Shown here one piece after another: positions 1-14,257 of a DNA stretch of 64,000 nt (position 1 is its first letter; every line of letters starts with the position of its first letter). The position numbers were made by a program, and so were the translations under genes. The notes below the pieces were generated by a model. That model saw only the letters and a list, made by a program, of their open reading frames with translations. It did no database searches and was not told the origin of the DNA. The stretch comes from Gerris lacustris (Eukaryota; Arthropoda; Insecta; Hemiptera; Gerridae). The DNA is taken from contig OX578285.1 in NCBI GenBank assembly GCA_951217055.1, positions 64,103,406 through 64,167,405 of the forward strand, written 5' to 3'.

Positions 1-3000
1 CACTATAAGGGACTAATAGAGTCTGAGGGTTGTCTATTATTATGAAAGTCCATTATATAACAAATAATAATGTAAATTACAGTAGAACTTCACTATAAGG
101 GACTAATAGAGTCTGAGGGTTGTCTATTATTATGAAAGTCCATTATATAACAAATAATAATGTAAATTACAGTAGAACCTCACTATAAGGGACTAATAGA
201 GTCTGAGGGTTGTCTGATATTATGAAAGTCCATTATATAACAAATAATTATTTCAAATAATAATGTAAATTACAGTAGAACTTCACTATAAGGGACTAAT
301 AGAGTCTGAGGGTTGTCTGATATTATGAATGTCCATTATGTAACAAATAATTATTTCAAATAATAATGTCAATTACATTAGAACTTCACTATAAGGGACA
401 AATAAAGTCTGAGGGTTGGCTGATATTATGAAAGTCCATTATGTAACAAATAATTATTTCAAATAATAATGTAAATTACAGTAGAACTTCACTATAAGGG
501 ACTAATAGAGTCTGAGGGTTGTCTATTATTATGAAAGTCCATTATATAACAAATAATAATGTAAATTACAGTAGAACCTCACTATAAGGGACTAATAGAG
601 TCTGAGGGTTGTCTGATATTATGAAAGTCCATTATATAACAAATAATTATTTCAAATAATAATGTAAATTACAGTAGAACTTCACTATAAGGGACTAATA
701 GAGTCTGAGGGTTGTCTGATATTATGAATGTCCATTATGTAACAAATAATTATTTCAAATAATAATGTCAATTACATTAGAACTTCACTATAAGGGACAA
801 ATAAAGTCTGAGGGTTGGCTGATATTATGAAAGTCCATTATGTAACAAATTATTATTTCAAATAATAATGTAAATTACAGTAGAACCTCACTATAAGGGA
901 CTAATAGAGTCTGAGGGTTGTCTGATATTATGAAAGTCCATTATATAACAAATAATAATGTAAATTACTGTAGAACTTCACTATAAGGGACTAATAGAGT
1001 CTGAGGGTTGTCTGATATTATGAAAGTCCATTATGTAACAAATATTTATTTCAAATAATAATGTAAATTACAGTAGAACTTTACTATAAGGGAAAAATAA
1101 AGTCTGAGGGTTGTCTGATATTATGAAAGTCCATTATGTAACAAATATTTATTTCAAATAATAATGTAAATTACAGTAGAACTTTACTATTAGGGACAAA
1201 TAAAGTCTGAGGGTTGTCTGATATTATGAAAGTCCATTATGTAACAAATAATTATTTCAAATAATAATGTAAATTACAGTAGAACCTCACTATAAGGGAC
1301 AAATAAAGTCTGAGGGTTGTCTGATATTATGAAAGTCCATTATGTAACAAATAATTATTTCAAATAATAATGTAAATTTCAGTAGAACTTCACTATAAGG
1401 GACTAATAGAGTCTAAGGGTTGTCTGATATTATGAAAGTCCATTATATAACAAATAATAATGTAAATTACTGTAGAACTTCACTATAAGGGACTAATAGA
1501 GTCTGAGGGTTGTCTGATATTATGAAAGTCCATTATGTAACAAATATTTATTTCAAATAATAATGTAAATTACTGTTGAACTTCACTATAAGGGACAAAT
1601 AAAGTCTGAGGTTTGTCTGATATTATGAAAGTCCATTATGTAACAAATAATTATTTCAAATAATAATGTAAATTACAGTAGAACCTCACTATAAGGGACT
1701 AATAGAGTCTGAGGGTTGTCTGATATTATGAAAGTCAATTATATAACAAATAATAATGTAAATTACTGTAGAACTTCACTATAAGGGACTAATAGAGTCT
1801 GAGGGTTGGCTGATATTATGAAAGTCCATTATGTAAAAAATTATTATTTCAAATAATAATGTAAATTACAGTAGAACCTCACTATAAGGGACTAATAGAG
1901 TCTGAGGGTTGTCTGATATTATGAAAGTCCATTATATAACAAATAATTATTTCAAATAATAATGTAAATTACAGTAGAACTTCACTATAAGGGACTAATA
2001 GAGTCTAAGGGTTGTCTGATATTATGAAAGTCCATTATGTAACAAATAATTATTTCAAATAATAATGTAAATTACAGTAGAACTTCACTATAAGGGACTA
2101 ATAGAGTCTGAGGGTTGTCTATTATTATGAAAGTCCATTATATAACAAATAATAATGTAAATTACAGTAGAACTTCACTATAAGGGACTAATAGAGTCTG
2201 AGGGTTGTCTATTATTATGAAAGTCCATTATATAACAAATAATAATGTAAATTACAGTAGAACCTCACTATAAGGGACTAATAGAGTCTGAGGGTTGTCT
2301 GATATTATGAAAGTCCATTATATAACAAATAATTATTTCAAATATTAACGTAAATTACAGTAGAACTTCACTATAAGGGACTAATAGAGTCTGAGGGTTG
2401 TCTGATATTATGAATGTCCATTATGTAACAAATAATTATTTCAAATAATAATGTCAATTACATTAGAACTTCACTATAAGGGACAAATAAAGTCTGAGGG
2501 TTGGCTGATATTATGAAAGTCCATTATGTAACAAATTATTATTTCAAATAATAATGTAAATTACAGTAGAACCTCACTATAAGGGACTAATAGAGTCTGA
2601 GGGTTGTCTGATATTATGAAAGTCCATTATATAACAAATAATAATGTAAATTACTGTAGAACTTCACTATAAGGGACTAATAGAGTCTGAGGGTTGTCTG
2701 ATATTATGAAAGTCCATTATGTAACAAATATTTATTTCAAATAATAATGTAAATTACAGTAGAACTTTACTATAAGGGAAAAATAAAGTCTGAGGGTTGT
2801 CTGATATTATGAAAGTCCATTATGTAACAAATAATTATTTAAAATAATAATGTAAATTACAGTAGAACCTCACTATAAGGGACAAATAAAGTCTGAGGGT
2901 TGTCTGATATTATGAAAGTCCATTATGTAACAAATAATTATTTCAAATAATAATGTAAATTACAGTAGAACCTCACTATAAGGGACTAATAGAGTCTGAG

Positions 3001-6000
3001 GGTTGTCTGTTATTATGAAAGTCCATTATATAACAAATAATTATTTCAAATAATAATGTAAATTACAGTAGAACTTCACTATAAGGGACTAATAGAGTCT
3101 GAGGGTTGTCTGATATTATGAAAGTCCATTATATAACAAATAATAATGTAAATTACTGTAGAACTTCACTATAAGGGACTAATAGAGTCTGAGGGTTGTC
3201 TGATATTATGAAAGTCCATTATGTAACAAATATTTATTTAAAATAATAATGTAAATTACTGTTGAACTTCACTATAAGGGACAAATAAAGTCTGAGGGTT
3301 GTCTGATATTATGAAAGTCCATTATGTAACAAATAATTATTTCAAATAATAATGTAAATTACAGTAGAACCTCACTATAAGGGACTAATAGAGTCTGAGG
3401 GTTGTCTGATATTATGAAAGTCCATTATATAACAAATAATAATGTAAATTACTGTAGAACTTCACTATAAGGGACTAATAGAGTCTGAGGGTTGGCTGAT
3501 ATTATGAAAGTCCATTATGTAAAAAATTATTATTTCAAATAATAATGTAAATTACAGTAGAACCTCACTATAAGGGACTAATAGAGTCTGAGGGTTGTCT
3601 GATATTATGAAAGTCCATTATATAACAAATAATTATTTAAAATAATAATGTAAATTACAGTAGAACCTCACTATAAGGGACAAATAAAGTCTGAGGGTTG
3701 TCTGATATTATGAAAGTCCATTATGTAACAAATAATTATTTCAAATAATAATGTAAATTACAGTAGAACCTCACTATAAGGGACTAATAGAGTCTGAGGG
3801 TTGTCTGTTATTATGAAAGTCCATTATATAACAAATAATTATTTCAAATAATAATGTAAATTACAGTAGAACTTCACTATAAGGGACTAATAGAGTCTGA
3901 GGGTTGTCTGATATTATGAAAGTCCATTATATAACAAATAATAATGTAAATTACTGTAGAACTTCACTATAAGGGACTAATAGAGTCTGAGGGTTGTCTG
4001 ATATTATGAAAGTCCATTATGTAACAAATATTTATTTAAAATAATAATGTAAATTACTGTTGAACTTCACTATAAGGGACAAATAAAGTCTGAGGGTTGT
4101 CTGATATTATGAAAGTCCATTATGTAACAAATAATTATTTCAAATAATAATGTAAATTACAGTAGAACCTCACTATAAGGGACTAATAGAGTCTGAGGGT
4201 TGTCTGATATTATGAAAGTCCATTATATAACAAATAATAATGTAAATTACTGTAGAACTTCACTATAAGGGACTAATAGAGTCTGAGGGTTTGCTGATAT
4301 TATGAAAGTCCATTATGTAAAAAATTATTATTTCAAATAATAATGTAAATTACAGTAGAACCTCACTATAAGGGACTAATAGAGTCTGAGGGTTGTCTGA
4401 TATTATGAAAGTCCATTATATAACAAATAATTATTTCAAATAATAATGTAAATTACAGTAGAACTTCACTATAAGGGACTAATAGAGTCTAAGGGTTGTC
4501 TGATATTATGAAAGTCCATTATGTAACAAATAATTATTTCAAATAATAATGTAAATTACAGTAGAACTTCACTATAAGGGACTAATAGAGTCTGAGGGTT
4601 GTCTATTATTATGAAAGTCCATTATATAACAAATAATAATGTAAATTACAGCAGAACCTCACTATAAGGGACTAATAGAGTCTGAGGGTTGTCTGATATT
4701 ATGAAAGTCCATTATGTAACAAATAATTATTTCAAATAATAATGTCAATTACATTAGAACTTCACTATAAGGGACAAATAAAGTCTGAGGGTTGGCTGAT
4801 ATTATGAAAGTCCATTATGTAACAAATTATTATTTCAAATAATAATGTAAATTACAGTAGAACCTCACTATAAGGGACTAATAGAGTCTGAGGGTTGTCT
4901 GATATTATGAAAGTCCATTATATAACAAATAATTATTTCAAATAATAATGTAAATTACTGTATAACTTCACTATAAGGGACTAATAGAGTCTGAGGGTTG
5001 TCTGATATTATGAAAGTCCATTATGTAACAAATAATTATTTCAAATAATAATGTAAATTACAGTAGAACTTCACTATAAGGGACTAATAGAGTCTGGGGG
5101 TTGTCTGATATTATGAAAGTCCATTATGTAACAAATAATTATTTCAAATAATAATGTAAATTACAGTAGAACCTCACTATAAGGGACTAATAGAGTCTGA
5201 GGGTTGTCTGATATTATGAAAGTCCATTATATAACAAATAATTATTTCAAATAATAATGTAAATTACAGTAGAACTTCACTATAAGGGACTAATAGAGTC
5301 TGAGGGTTGTCTAATATAATGAAAGTCCATTATATAACAAATAATAATGTAAATTACAGTTGAACTTCACTATAAGGGACTAATAGAGTCTGAGGGTTGT
5401 CTGATATTATGAAAGTCCAATATATAACAAATAATAATGTAAATTACTGTAGAACTTTACTATAAAAGACTAATAGAGTCTGAGGGTTGTCTGATATTAT
5501 GAAAGTCCATTATATAACAAATAATTATTTCAAATAATAATGTAAATTACAGTAGAACTTCACTATAAGGGACAAATAAAGTCTGAGGGTTGGCTGATAT
5601 TATGAAAGTCCATTATGTAACAAATTATTATTTCAAATAATAATGTAAATTACAGTAGAACTTCACTATAAGGGACTAATAGAGTCTGAGGGTTGTCTAT
5701 TATTATGAAAGTCCATTATATAACAAATAATAATGTAAATTACAGTAGAACCTCACTATAAGGGACTAATAGAGTCTGAGGGTTGTCTGATATTATGAAA
5801 GTCCATTATATAACAAACAATTATTTCAAATAATAATGTAAATTACAGTAGAACTTCACTATAAGGGACTAATAGAGTCTGAGGGTTGTCTGATATTATG
5901 AAAGTCCATTATGTAACAAATAATTATTTCAAATAATAATGTCAATTACATTAGAACTTCACTATAAGGGACAAATAAAGTCTGAGGGTTGGCTGATATT

Positions 6001-9000
6001 ATGAAAGTCCATTATGTAACAAATTATTATTTCAAATAATAATGTAAATTACAGTAGAACCTCACTATAAGGGACTAATAGAGTCTGAGGGATGTCTGAT
6101 ATTATGAAAGTCCATTATATAACAAATAATTATTTCAAATAATAATGTAAATTACAGTAGAACTTCACTATAAGGGACTAATAGAGTCTGAGGGTTGTCT
6201 GATATTATGAAAGTCCATTATATAACAAATAATTATTTCAAATAATAATGTAAATTACTGTAGAACTTCACTATAAGGGACTAATAGAGTCTGAGGGTTG
6301 TCTGATATTATGAAAGTCCATTATGTAACAAATAATTATTTCAAATAATAATGTAAATTACAGTAGAACTTCACTATAAGGGACTAATAGAGTCTGGGGG
6401 TTGTCTGATATTATGAAAGTCCATTATGTAACAAATAATTATTTCAAATAATAATGTAAATTACAGTAGAACCTCACTATAAGGGACTAATAGAGTCTGA
6501 GGGTTGTCTGATATTATGAAAGTCCATTATATAACAAATAATTATTTCAAATAATAATGTAAATTACAGTAGAACTTCACTATAAGGGACTAATAGAGTC
6601 TGAGGGTTGTCTAATATAATGAAAGTCCATTATATAACAAATAATAATGTAAATTACAGTTGAACTTCACTATAAGGGACTAATAGAGTCTGAGGGTTGT
6701 CTGATATTATGAAAGTCCAATATATAACAAATAATAATGTAAATTACTGTAGAACTTTACTATAAAAGACTAATAGAGTCTGAGGGTTGTCTGATATTAT
6801 GAAAGTCCATTATATAACAAATAATTATTTCAAATAATAATGTAAATTACAGTAGAACTTCACTATAAGGGACAAATAAAGTCTGAGGGTTGGCTGATAT
6901 TATGAAAGTCCATTATGTAACAAATTATTATTTCAAATAATAATGTAAATTACAGTAGAACTTCACTATAAGGGACTAATAGAGTCTGAGGGTTGTCTAT
7001 TATTATGAAAGTCCATTATATAACAAATAATAATGTAAATTACAGTAGAACCTCACTATAAGGGACTAATAGAGTCTGAGGGTTGTCTGATATTATGAAA
7101 GTCCATTATATAACAAACAATTATTTCAAATAATAATGTAAATTACAGTAGAACTTCACTATAAGGGACTAATAGAGTCTGAGGGTTGTCTGATATTATG
7201 AAAGTCCATTATGTAACAAATAATTATTTCAAATAATAATGTAAATTACATTAGAACTTCACTATAAGGGACAAATAAAGTCTGAGGGTTGGCTGATATT
7301 ATGAAAGTCCATTATGTAACAAATTATTATTTCAAATAATAATGTAAATTACAGTAGAACCTCACTATAAGGGACTAATAGAGTCTGAGGGATGTCTGAT
7401 ATTATGAAAGTCCATTATATAACAAATAATTATTTCAAATAATAATGTAAATTACAGTAGAACTTCACTATAAGGGACAAATAAAGTCTGAGGGTTGGCT
7501 GATATTATGAAAGTCCATTATGTAACAAATTATTATTTCAAATAATAATGTAAATTACAGTAGAACCTCACTATAAGGGACTAATAGAGTCTGAGGGTTG
7601 TCTGATATTATGAAAGTCCATTATATAACAAATAATTATTTCAAATAATAATGTAAATTACAGTAGAACTTCACTATAAGGGACTAATAGAGTCTAAGGG
7701 TTGTCTGATATTATGAAAGTCCATTATGTAACAAATAATTATTTCAAATAATAATGTAACTTACAGTAGAACTTCACTATAAGGGACTAATAGAGTCTGA
7801 GGGTTGTCTATTGTTATGAAAGTCCATTATATAACAAATAATAATGTAAATTACAGTAGAACCTCACTATAAGGGACTAATAGAGTCTGAGGGTTGTCTG
7901 ATATTATGAAAGTCCATTATGTAACAAATAATTATTTCAAATAATAATGTCAATTACATTAGAACTTCACTATAAGGGACAAATAAAGTCTGAGGGTTGT
8001 CTGATATTATGAAAGTCCATTATATAAGAAATAATTATTTCAAATAATAATGTAAATTACAGTAGAACTTCACTATAAGGGACTAATAGAGTCTGAGGGT
8101 TGTCTGATATTATGAAAGTCCATTATATAACAAATAATTATTTCAAATAATAATGTAAATTACAGTAGAACTTCACTATAAGGGACTAATAGAGTCTGAG
8201 GGTTGTCTAATATTATGAAAGTCCATTATATAACAAATAATAATGTAAATTACTGTAGAACTTCACTATAAGGGACTAATAGAGTTTGAGGGTTGTCTGA
8301 TATTATGAAAGTCCATTATGTAACAAATAATTATTTCAAATTATAATGTAAATTACAGTAGAACTTCACTATAAGGGACTAATAGAGTCTGAGGGTTGTC
8401 TAATATTATGAAAGTCCATTATATAACAAATAATAAAATAAATTACAGTAGAACCTCACTATAAGAGACTAATAGAGTCTGAGGGTTGTCTGATATTATG
8501 AAAGTCTATTATATAACAAATAATTATTTCAAATAATAATGTAAATTACAGTAGAACTTCACTATATGGGACTAATAGAGTCTGAGGGTCGTCTGATATT
8601 ATGAAAGTCCATTATATAACAAATAATTATTTCAAATAATAATGTAAATTACAGTAGGACTTCACTATAAGGGACTAATAGAGTCTGAGGGTTGTCTGAT
8701 ATTATGGAAGTCTATTATGTAACAAATAATTATTTCAAATAATAATGTAAACTACATTAGAACTTCACTATAAGGGACAAATAAAGTCTGAGGGTTGGCT
8801 GATATTATGAAAGTCCATTATGTAACAAATTATTATTTCAAATAATAATGTAAATTACAGTAGAACCTCACTATAAGGGACTAATAGAGTCTGAGGGTTG
8901 TCTGATATTATGAAAGTCCATTATATAACAAATAATTATTTCAAATAATAATGTAAATTACAGTAGAACTTCACTATAAGGGACTAATAGAGTCTAAGGG

Positions 9001-11370
9001 TTGTCTGATATTATGAAAGTCCATTATGTAACAAATAATTATTTCAAATAATAATGTAACTTACAGTAGAACTTCACTATAAGGGACTAATAGAGTCTGA
9101 GGGTTGTCTATTGTTATGAAAGTCCATTATATAACAAATAATAATGTAAATTACAGTAGAACCTCACTATAAGGGACTAATAGAGTCTGAGGGTTGTCTG
9201 ATATTATGAAAGTCCATTATGTAACAAATAATTATTTCAAATAATAATGTCAATTACATTAGAACTTCACTATAAGGGACAAATAAAGTCTGAGGGTTGT
9301 CTGATATTATGAAAGTCCATTATATAAGAAATAATTATTTCAAATAATAATGTAAATTACAGTAGAACTTCACTATAAGGGACTAATAGAGTCTGAGGGT
9401 TGTCTGATATTATGAAAGTCCATTATATAACAAATAATTATTTCAAATAATAATGTAAATTACAGTAGAACTTCACTATAAGGGACTAATAGAGTCTGAG
9501 GGTTGTCTAATATTATGAAAGTCCATTATATAACAAATAATAATGTAAATTACTGTAGAACTTCACTATAAGGGACTAATAGAGTTTGAGGGTTGTCTGA
9601 TATTATGAAAGTCCATTATGTAACAAATAATTATTTCAAATTATAATGTAAATTACAGTAGAACTTCACTATAAGGGACTAATAGAGTCTGAGGGTTGTC
9701 TAATATTATGAAAGTCCATTATATAACAAATAATAAAATAAATTACAGTAGAACCTCACTATAAGAGACTAATAGAGTCTGAGGGTTGTCTGATATTATG
9801 AAAGTCTATTATATAACAAATAATTATTTCAAATAATAATGTAAATTACAGTAGAACTTCACTATATGGGACTAATAGAGTCTGAGGGTCGTCTGATATT
9901 ATGAAAGTCCATTATATAACAAATAATTATTTCAAATAATAATGTAAATTACAGTAGGACTTCACTATAAGGGACTAATAGAGTCTGAGGGTTGTCTGAT
10001 ATTATGGAAGTCTATTATGTAACAAATAATTATTTCAAATAATAATGTAAACTACATTAGAACTTCACTATAAGGGACAAATAAAGTCTGAGGGTTGGCT
10101 GATATTATGAAAGTCCATTATGTAACAAATTATTATTTCAAATAATAATGTAAATTACAGTAGAACCTCACTATAAGGGACTAATAGAGTCTGAGGGTTG
10201 TCTGATATTATGAAAGTCCATTATATAACAAATAATTATTTCAAATAATAATGTAAATTACTGTAGAACTTCACTATAAGGGACTAATAGAGTCTGAGGG
10301 TTGTCTGATATTATGAAAGTCCATTATGTAACAAATAATTATTTCAAATAATAATGTAAATTACAGTAGAACCTCACTATAAGGGACTAATAGAGTCTGA
10401 GGGTTGTCTGATATTATGAAAGTCCATTATATAACAAATAATTATTTCAAATAATAATGTAAATTACAGTAGAACTTCACTATAAGGGACTAATAGAGTC
10501 TGAGGGTTGTCTGATATTATGAAAGTCCATTATGTAACAAATAATTATTTTAAATAATAATGTAAATTACAGTAGAACTTCACTATAAAGGACTAATAGA
10601 GTCTGAGGGTTGTCTGATATTATGAAAGTCCATTATATAACAAATAATAATGTAAATTACTGTAGAACTTCACTATAAGGGACTAATAGAGTCTGAGGGT
10701 TGTCTGATATTATAAAAGTCCATTATGTAACAAATATTTATTTCAAATAATAATGTAAATTACTGTAGAACTTCACTATTAGGGACAAATAAAGTCTGAG
10801 GGTTGTCTGATATTATGAAAGTCCATTATGTAACAAATAATTATTTCAAATAATAATGTAAATTACAGTAGAACCTCACTATAAGGGACTAATAGAGTCT
10901 GAGGGTTGTCTGATATTATGAAAGTCCATTATATAACAAATAATAATGTAAATTACTGTAGAACTTCACTATAAGGGACTAATAGAGTCTGAGGGTTGTC
11001 TGATATTATGAAAGTCCATTATGTAACAAATATTTATTTCAAATAATAATGTAAATTACAGTAGAACTTCACTATAAGGGACAAATAAAGTCTGAGGGTT
11101 GTCTGATATTATGAAAGTCCATTATGTAACAAATAATTATTTCAAATAATAATGTAAATTACAGTAGAACCTCACTATAAGGGACTAATAGAGTCTGAGG
11201 GTTGTCTGATATTATGAAAGTCCATTATATAACAAATAATTATTTCAAATAATAATGTAAATTACAGTAGAACTTCACTATAAGGGACTAATAGAGTCTG
11301 AGGGTTGTCTGATATTATGAAAGTCCATTATATAACAAATAATTATTTCAAATAATAATGTAAATTACAG
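1..11370. repeat. Satellite array of 90- and 103-bp monomers, roughly 115 copies
   Basis: Head-to-tail monomers run from the first base of the window, so the array is cut by the window edge. The short form is 90 bp (for example 1-90). The long form is 103 bp (for example 181-283) and differs by a 13-bp insertion that repeats its own flank in the AAATAATTATTTCAAATAAT part. Each monomer contains CAGTAGAACCTCACTATAAG or a close variant. Linked variants recur at spacings of 399, 798, 1300 and 1686 bp, all sums of 103 and 90, so whole blocks were duplicated. No long reading frame exists on either strand. Confidence 0.97.
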
Positions 11371-11560
11371 TTGTTAGCCCAGCTATAAGAAGTGTTTATT
11401 ACACAGCTAATAAAATTCAATTTTTGACGAATATTTACAAAACGGAATCGGTTACAGGGTCAGGCGGCTAATCGAGGAATTTCACAGAAAAACTGGTCTT
11501 TTCTTGTCCGCTATAAGCGACTTTCGCTGAAGAATGGTCCGTTATAGTGAGGTTCTACTA
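11371..11560. mobile_element. Right end of a pogo/Tigger-like DNA transposon abutting the satellite
   Basis: Homology to the satellite monomer stops at about 11370. The next 190 bp are single copy here and end in GGTTCTACTA followed by TA. The reverse complement of the last 26 bp matches the monomer motif CAGTAGAACCTCACTATAAG and its flanks at 24 of 26 positions, so this is an inverted terminal repeat facing the array. A second, weaker block (TCCGCTATAAGCGACTTTC) lies just inside. The TIR style and TA flank resemble Tc1/mariner-superfamily pogo/Tigger elements. There is no transposase sequence. The family name is inference. Confidence 0.6.
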
Positions 11561-11765
11561 TACTTATGGCTAACCTTATTAATGAAGTAAAAAATACAGG
11601 GATTCATTTTGTCTTAATAAGCATACTTTATTGCACCATTAAAGGTTATATTTTTATTAAATCATTATAATTTGCACAAATTACGGAAATAATTACTATC
11701 AGTTACATAAATTATTTGCCGGTGATTGATGATTAAATTTTACTGATAACAATTATAATAATAAA

Positions 11766-12316
11766 AGTCTTTTATCTACGATTGATACGAAATATAAACA
11801 TTATTCACTGTTTAGATGCGTAGAAAGTAATTCTTTTAGTAGCTGTATTCATTGCGCATGCGCGTTCATATTGAGGTAAAGAATTCCTCTTTTTCCACCC
11901 TAGGACGGAAAAAAAAGAAATTCTTCACCTTAACGCACGATAAGCAAGTTTGATTACATTCTAATTTGCTGTTGTTTTTTTTAATTAAAGCAACTATTTA
12001 TATCGAGTTTTTAGAGAAACAATGAGTGATCATGAAGAAAATGAGGAGAATAATACGCTCCCGAAATAATTAATTCGGCACAAAATACAACTAATGAATT
12101 AATGCCATCTTAATTAAAAGAGAAATACGTACTTACATAAAGGAAGTTTATGTAAGTACGGTTATGTCTCGTAGGTAAAGTTCGGTACGCAACTCGTGCG
12201 AAAACTGCATTTTGCTTTGCTCGTGTGGTTTTACTACCCTTTTCTGTCGCTCGGGTGCAAACTCAACGCTCGCATGCAAAATGCTACTTTCCCCACTAGA
12301 CGCGTAATGTAATATT
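11766..12316 (+). repeat. Three-copy interspersed repeat, copy 1 (551 bp)
   Basis: It shares its whole length with 47829-48400 and 54474-55289. It starts near TTTATCTACGATTGATACGA and ends near GACGCGTAATGT. It carries a short decayed reading frame from ATG at about 12022, and a GTAAGT splice-donor-like site directly after the codons for RKFM at about 12150. The better-preserved copies suggest the frame is the start of a protein (see copy 3). This copy has an in-frame stop after NNTLPK. It also contains a 14-bp perfect hairpin at 12128-12160. Confidence 0.85.
12128..12160. other. Perfect 14-bp hairpin, 5-nt loop
   Basis: CGTACTTACATAAA at 12128-12141 is the exact reverse complement of 12147-12160, with loop GGAAG. 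It is present only in copy 1 of the three-copy repeat, where the donor-like GTAAGT forms part of the right arm. It probably arose by local inversion or duplication. Confidence 0.7.
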
Positions 12317-13679
12317 ACGTTTACGTCTCCCTCAAATAATTCTAAGCTAATTTTGTATTTAATTTAAAAAAAATATATGTTATATATTTATGCGTATCAA
12401 ACTATTTAATATGATTGTGAGAATTGGTATAATATTAGATAATCATTAATGATTATAGAATTGACCTCCTTGTCATCATATCATGGCGATACATGAAAAT
12501 AAATAATTTAATTTGACAATAATACGGAATTAAGGCTTATAATAGAATTATCCAGATGTTTTATTTGATTGTCAAGTGGGTGTGTTGTGCATTGTTTCTA
12601 TGTTGGACTGCAGCCATACTAACGTACAGGCTAGAAATTACTTTCTAGGGAGACCTACATTATAGCGACCATTGAGAAAAGCTTTTAGACTGACCTACAG
12701 CAGAGACTTAATCTTCTCATGAGTCACACCTTAAGTTAATGGAATTACGGGAGCCCTTAAACCGTCAAGTAGATACTGGCATTTATAAACGTGCATTGTG
12801 AAAGCTTAATACTACTTGTGACTAAACTGCTTTTTGATAATCTTGCATTCTCTATTTAATTTTAGAATGAGGAAAAAACAATCATTGTCTTGTTAGTGAC
12901 GTCAGACTGTAATTGATAAGACAGACAATAGTTATCTGAAAATCAGAGAAAATTATTTTTAGATTTAACAATACAAGATTTTTTTTTTATTTTTTATTTT
13001 TTTTTTTTTTATTTATTTTTTTTTTTTTTAGATTTTACAATGCCGAGACTAGATTTCTCTAAAAGAATGCCCGGCGTGTTTTCATTGTTAACTAAACATT
13101 AACTTAAAAAAGAAAAAGTATGCAAGTTTACATTAAAATCTAATTAAATATTAAAGTGAATGCGAGACTGAAAGTAGCATAAAACTGAGGGATCTATGAA
13201 ACCAACCCTTATAAATTATTAAAATTATGAGTTTTTTTTCTTTTTTACATTTGGCTTATTTAGACCACCTGATTATTTTAGACTATGCTACCAAGCATAT
13301 TTTTTTAATTATATTTTTTTCTTTATGAAACTTTTTAGTTCGTTAAAACTTTTGAATATCACTCTTATGTATGTGTTACTGTAAAAGACCGAATGTGTAA
13401 ATCCTAGTGTGATGTAAATGCTAACATGATTGTTAGTGTGTGGAAACATGTATACGTCTCCAATTCGGACTTTTACCAACTTAATAAATGCTTATATTTA
13501 ACAAGGTCAGCCCCAAACATATCACGAGCCTGAACTTGTATTGGTAATTTAAAAAATTCTAAAATTCTTTCATTCCTCCTAGCCGTCAGCATACCTAACC
13601 ACTCAGTTCTAACCTGACATCGTACGTTGAATTAACTGAAAAAAAAGCTGGAACAAAGAATTGACTTACATCGTTTTTA
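12317..13679. other. No gene recognised; AT-rich spacer with T-rich tract
   Basis: I see no coding sequence I can support. A T-rich tract with a few A interruptions occupies about 12979-13030. A short membrane-like frame from ATG at about 12558 (starting MFYLIVKWVCC) is only about 30 codons, with no supporting splice context, and is not called. A perfect TGACGTCA palindrome sits at 12897-12904 without promoter context. Confidence 0.5.
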
Positions 13680-13681
13680 TA

Positions 13682-14255
13682 CAGGGTGGAGCGCGGCAGA
13701 CGTATGAATTTGAAGAGGGGATTGCTCCCTTCCTATTGGTCCTAGACGGTTGAGAGTAGGGTCGTTTGAAAGAGGGGGACGGGAAGTTTATGTTCCACGT
13801 GGGTTGTCACTATAATGAAATGGTTTGCAGCAAGGGTTTGCGTAAACTTTTTGCAAGACAGATTTCCCGGGCGTCTCATCTCTTTAAGAGGCGATTTAAA
13901 CTGGCCAGCAAGATCGCCTGATTTGGCTCCTTGTGATTTTTTTCTGTGGGGATACCTTAAATCCTTGGTGTACAACGATCGTCCCAGAACCCTGGGAGTC
14001 CACAAGAACAACATTCGAGCCAAAATTGCCGAAATTCCTGTGGAAATGCTCGAAAGAGTGCACAAAAACTTCGAAAAAAGGCTTAATCAGTGTTTGGGGT
14101 GTGAGGGGAACCACTTATCCGATACTTTGTTTAAATCTAGGTAAATTTAAATTTCCCATGTAATTAAATCAGGAAAAAATTTAAAAAAAAATATTTTGTA
14201 ACATTCTGTGTTTTATTAAATTTTCAACTTCATACGTCTGCCGCGCTCCGCCCTG
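13682..14255 (+). mobile_element. Tc1/mariner-type transposon remnant with 33-bp TIRs
   Basis: The left end at 13682 (CAGGGTGGAGCGCGGCAGAC onward) and the reverse complement of the right end at 14255 match at 31 of 33 positions. Both ends are flanked by TA (13680-13681 and 14256-14257), the canonical Tc1/mariner target duplication. At 574 bp it is much shorter than the 1.2-2 kb of autonomous relatives and retains only the C-terminal part of a transposase, so it is an internally deleted copy. Confidence 0.93.
13815..14144 (+). pseudogene. C-terminal fragment of Tc1/mariner-type transposase
   Basis: The 109-codon open frame encodes the C-terminal third of a DDE transposase. It shows the conserved WPARSPDLAPCDFFLWGYLK block around residues 30-49, which contains the third catalytic acidic position of the DD-D/E triad, followed by the typical PRTL...NNIRAKIAEIPVEML...NF tail and HLSD-LFKSR end. 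The helix-turn-helix DNA-binding domain and the first two catalytic aspartates are missing, so it cannot act as a transposase. It lies wholly inside the TIR element 13682-14255. The first ATG is likely an internal methionine. The match is to a family abundant in insects; the precise subfamily is not assigned. Confidence 0.9.
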
Positions 14256-14257
14256 TA

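Noticed and set aside
1..11370. Regular repeats that might suggest a CRISPR array
   Set aside because: Monomers are contiguous 90/103-bp satellite units without unique spacers or cas genes, in eukaryotic DNA.
12897..12904. TGACGTCA palindrome as a CRE promoter element
   Set aside because: Single 8-bp match in spacer DNA without nearby start site or other promoter signals.
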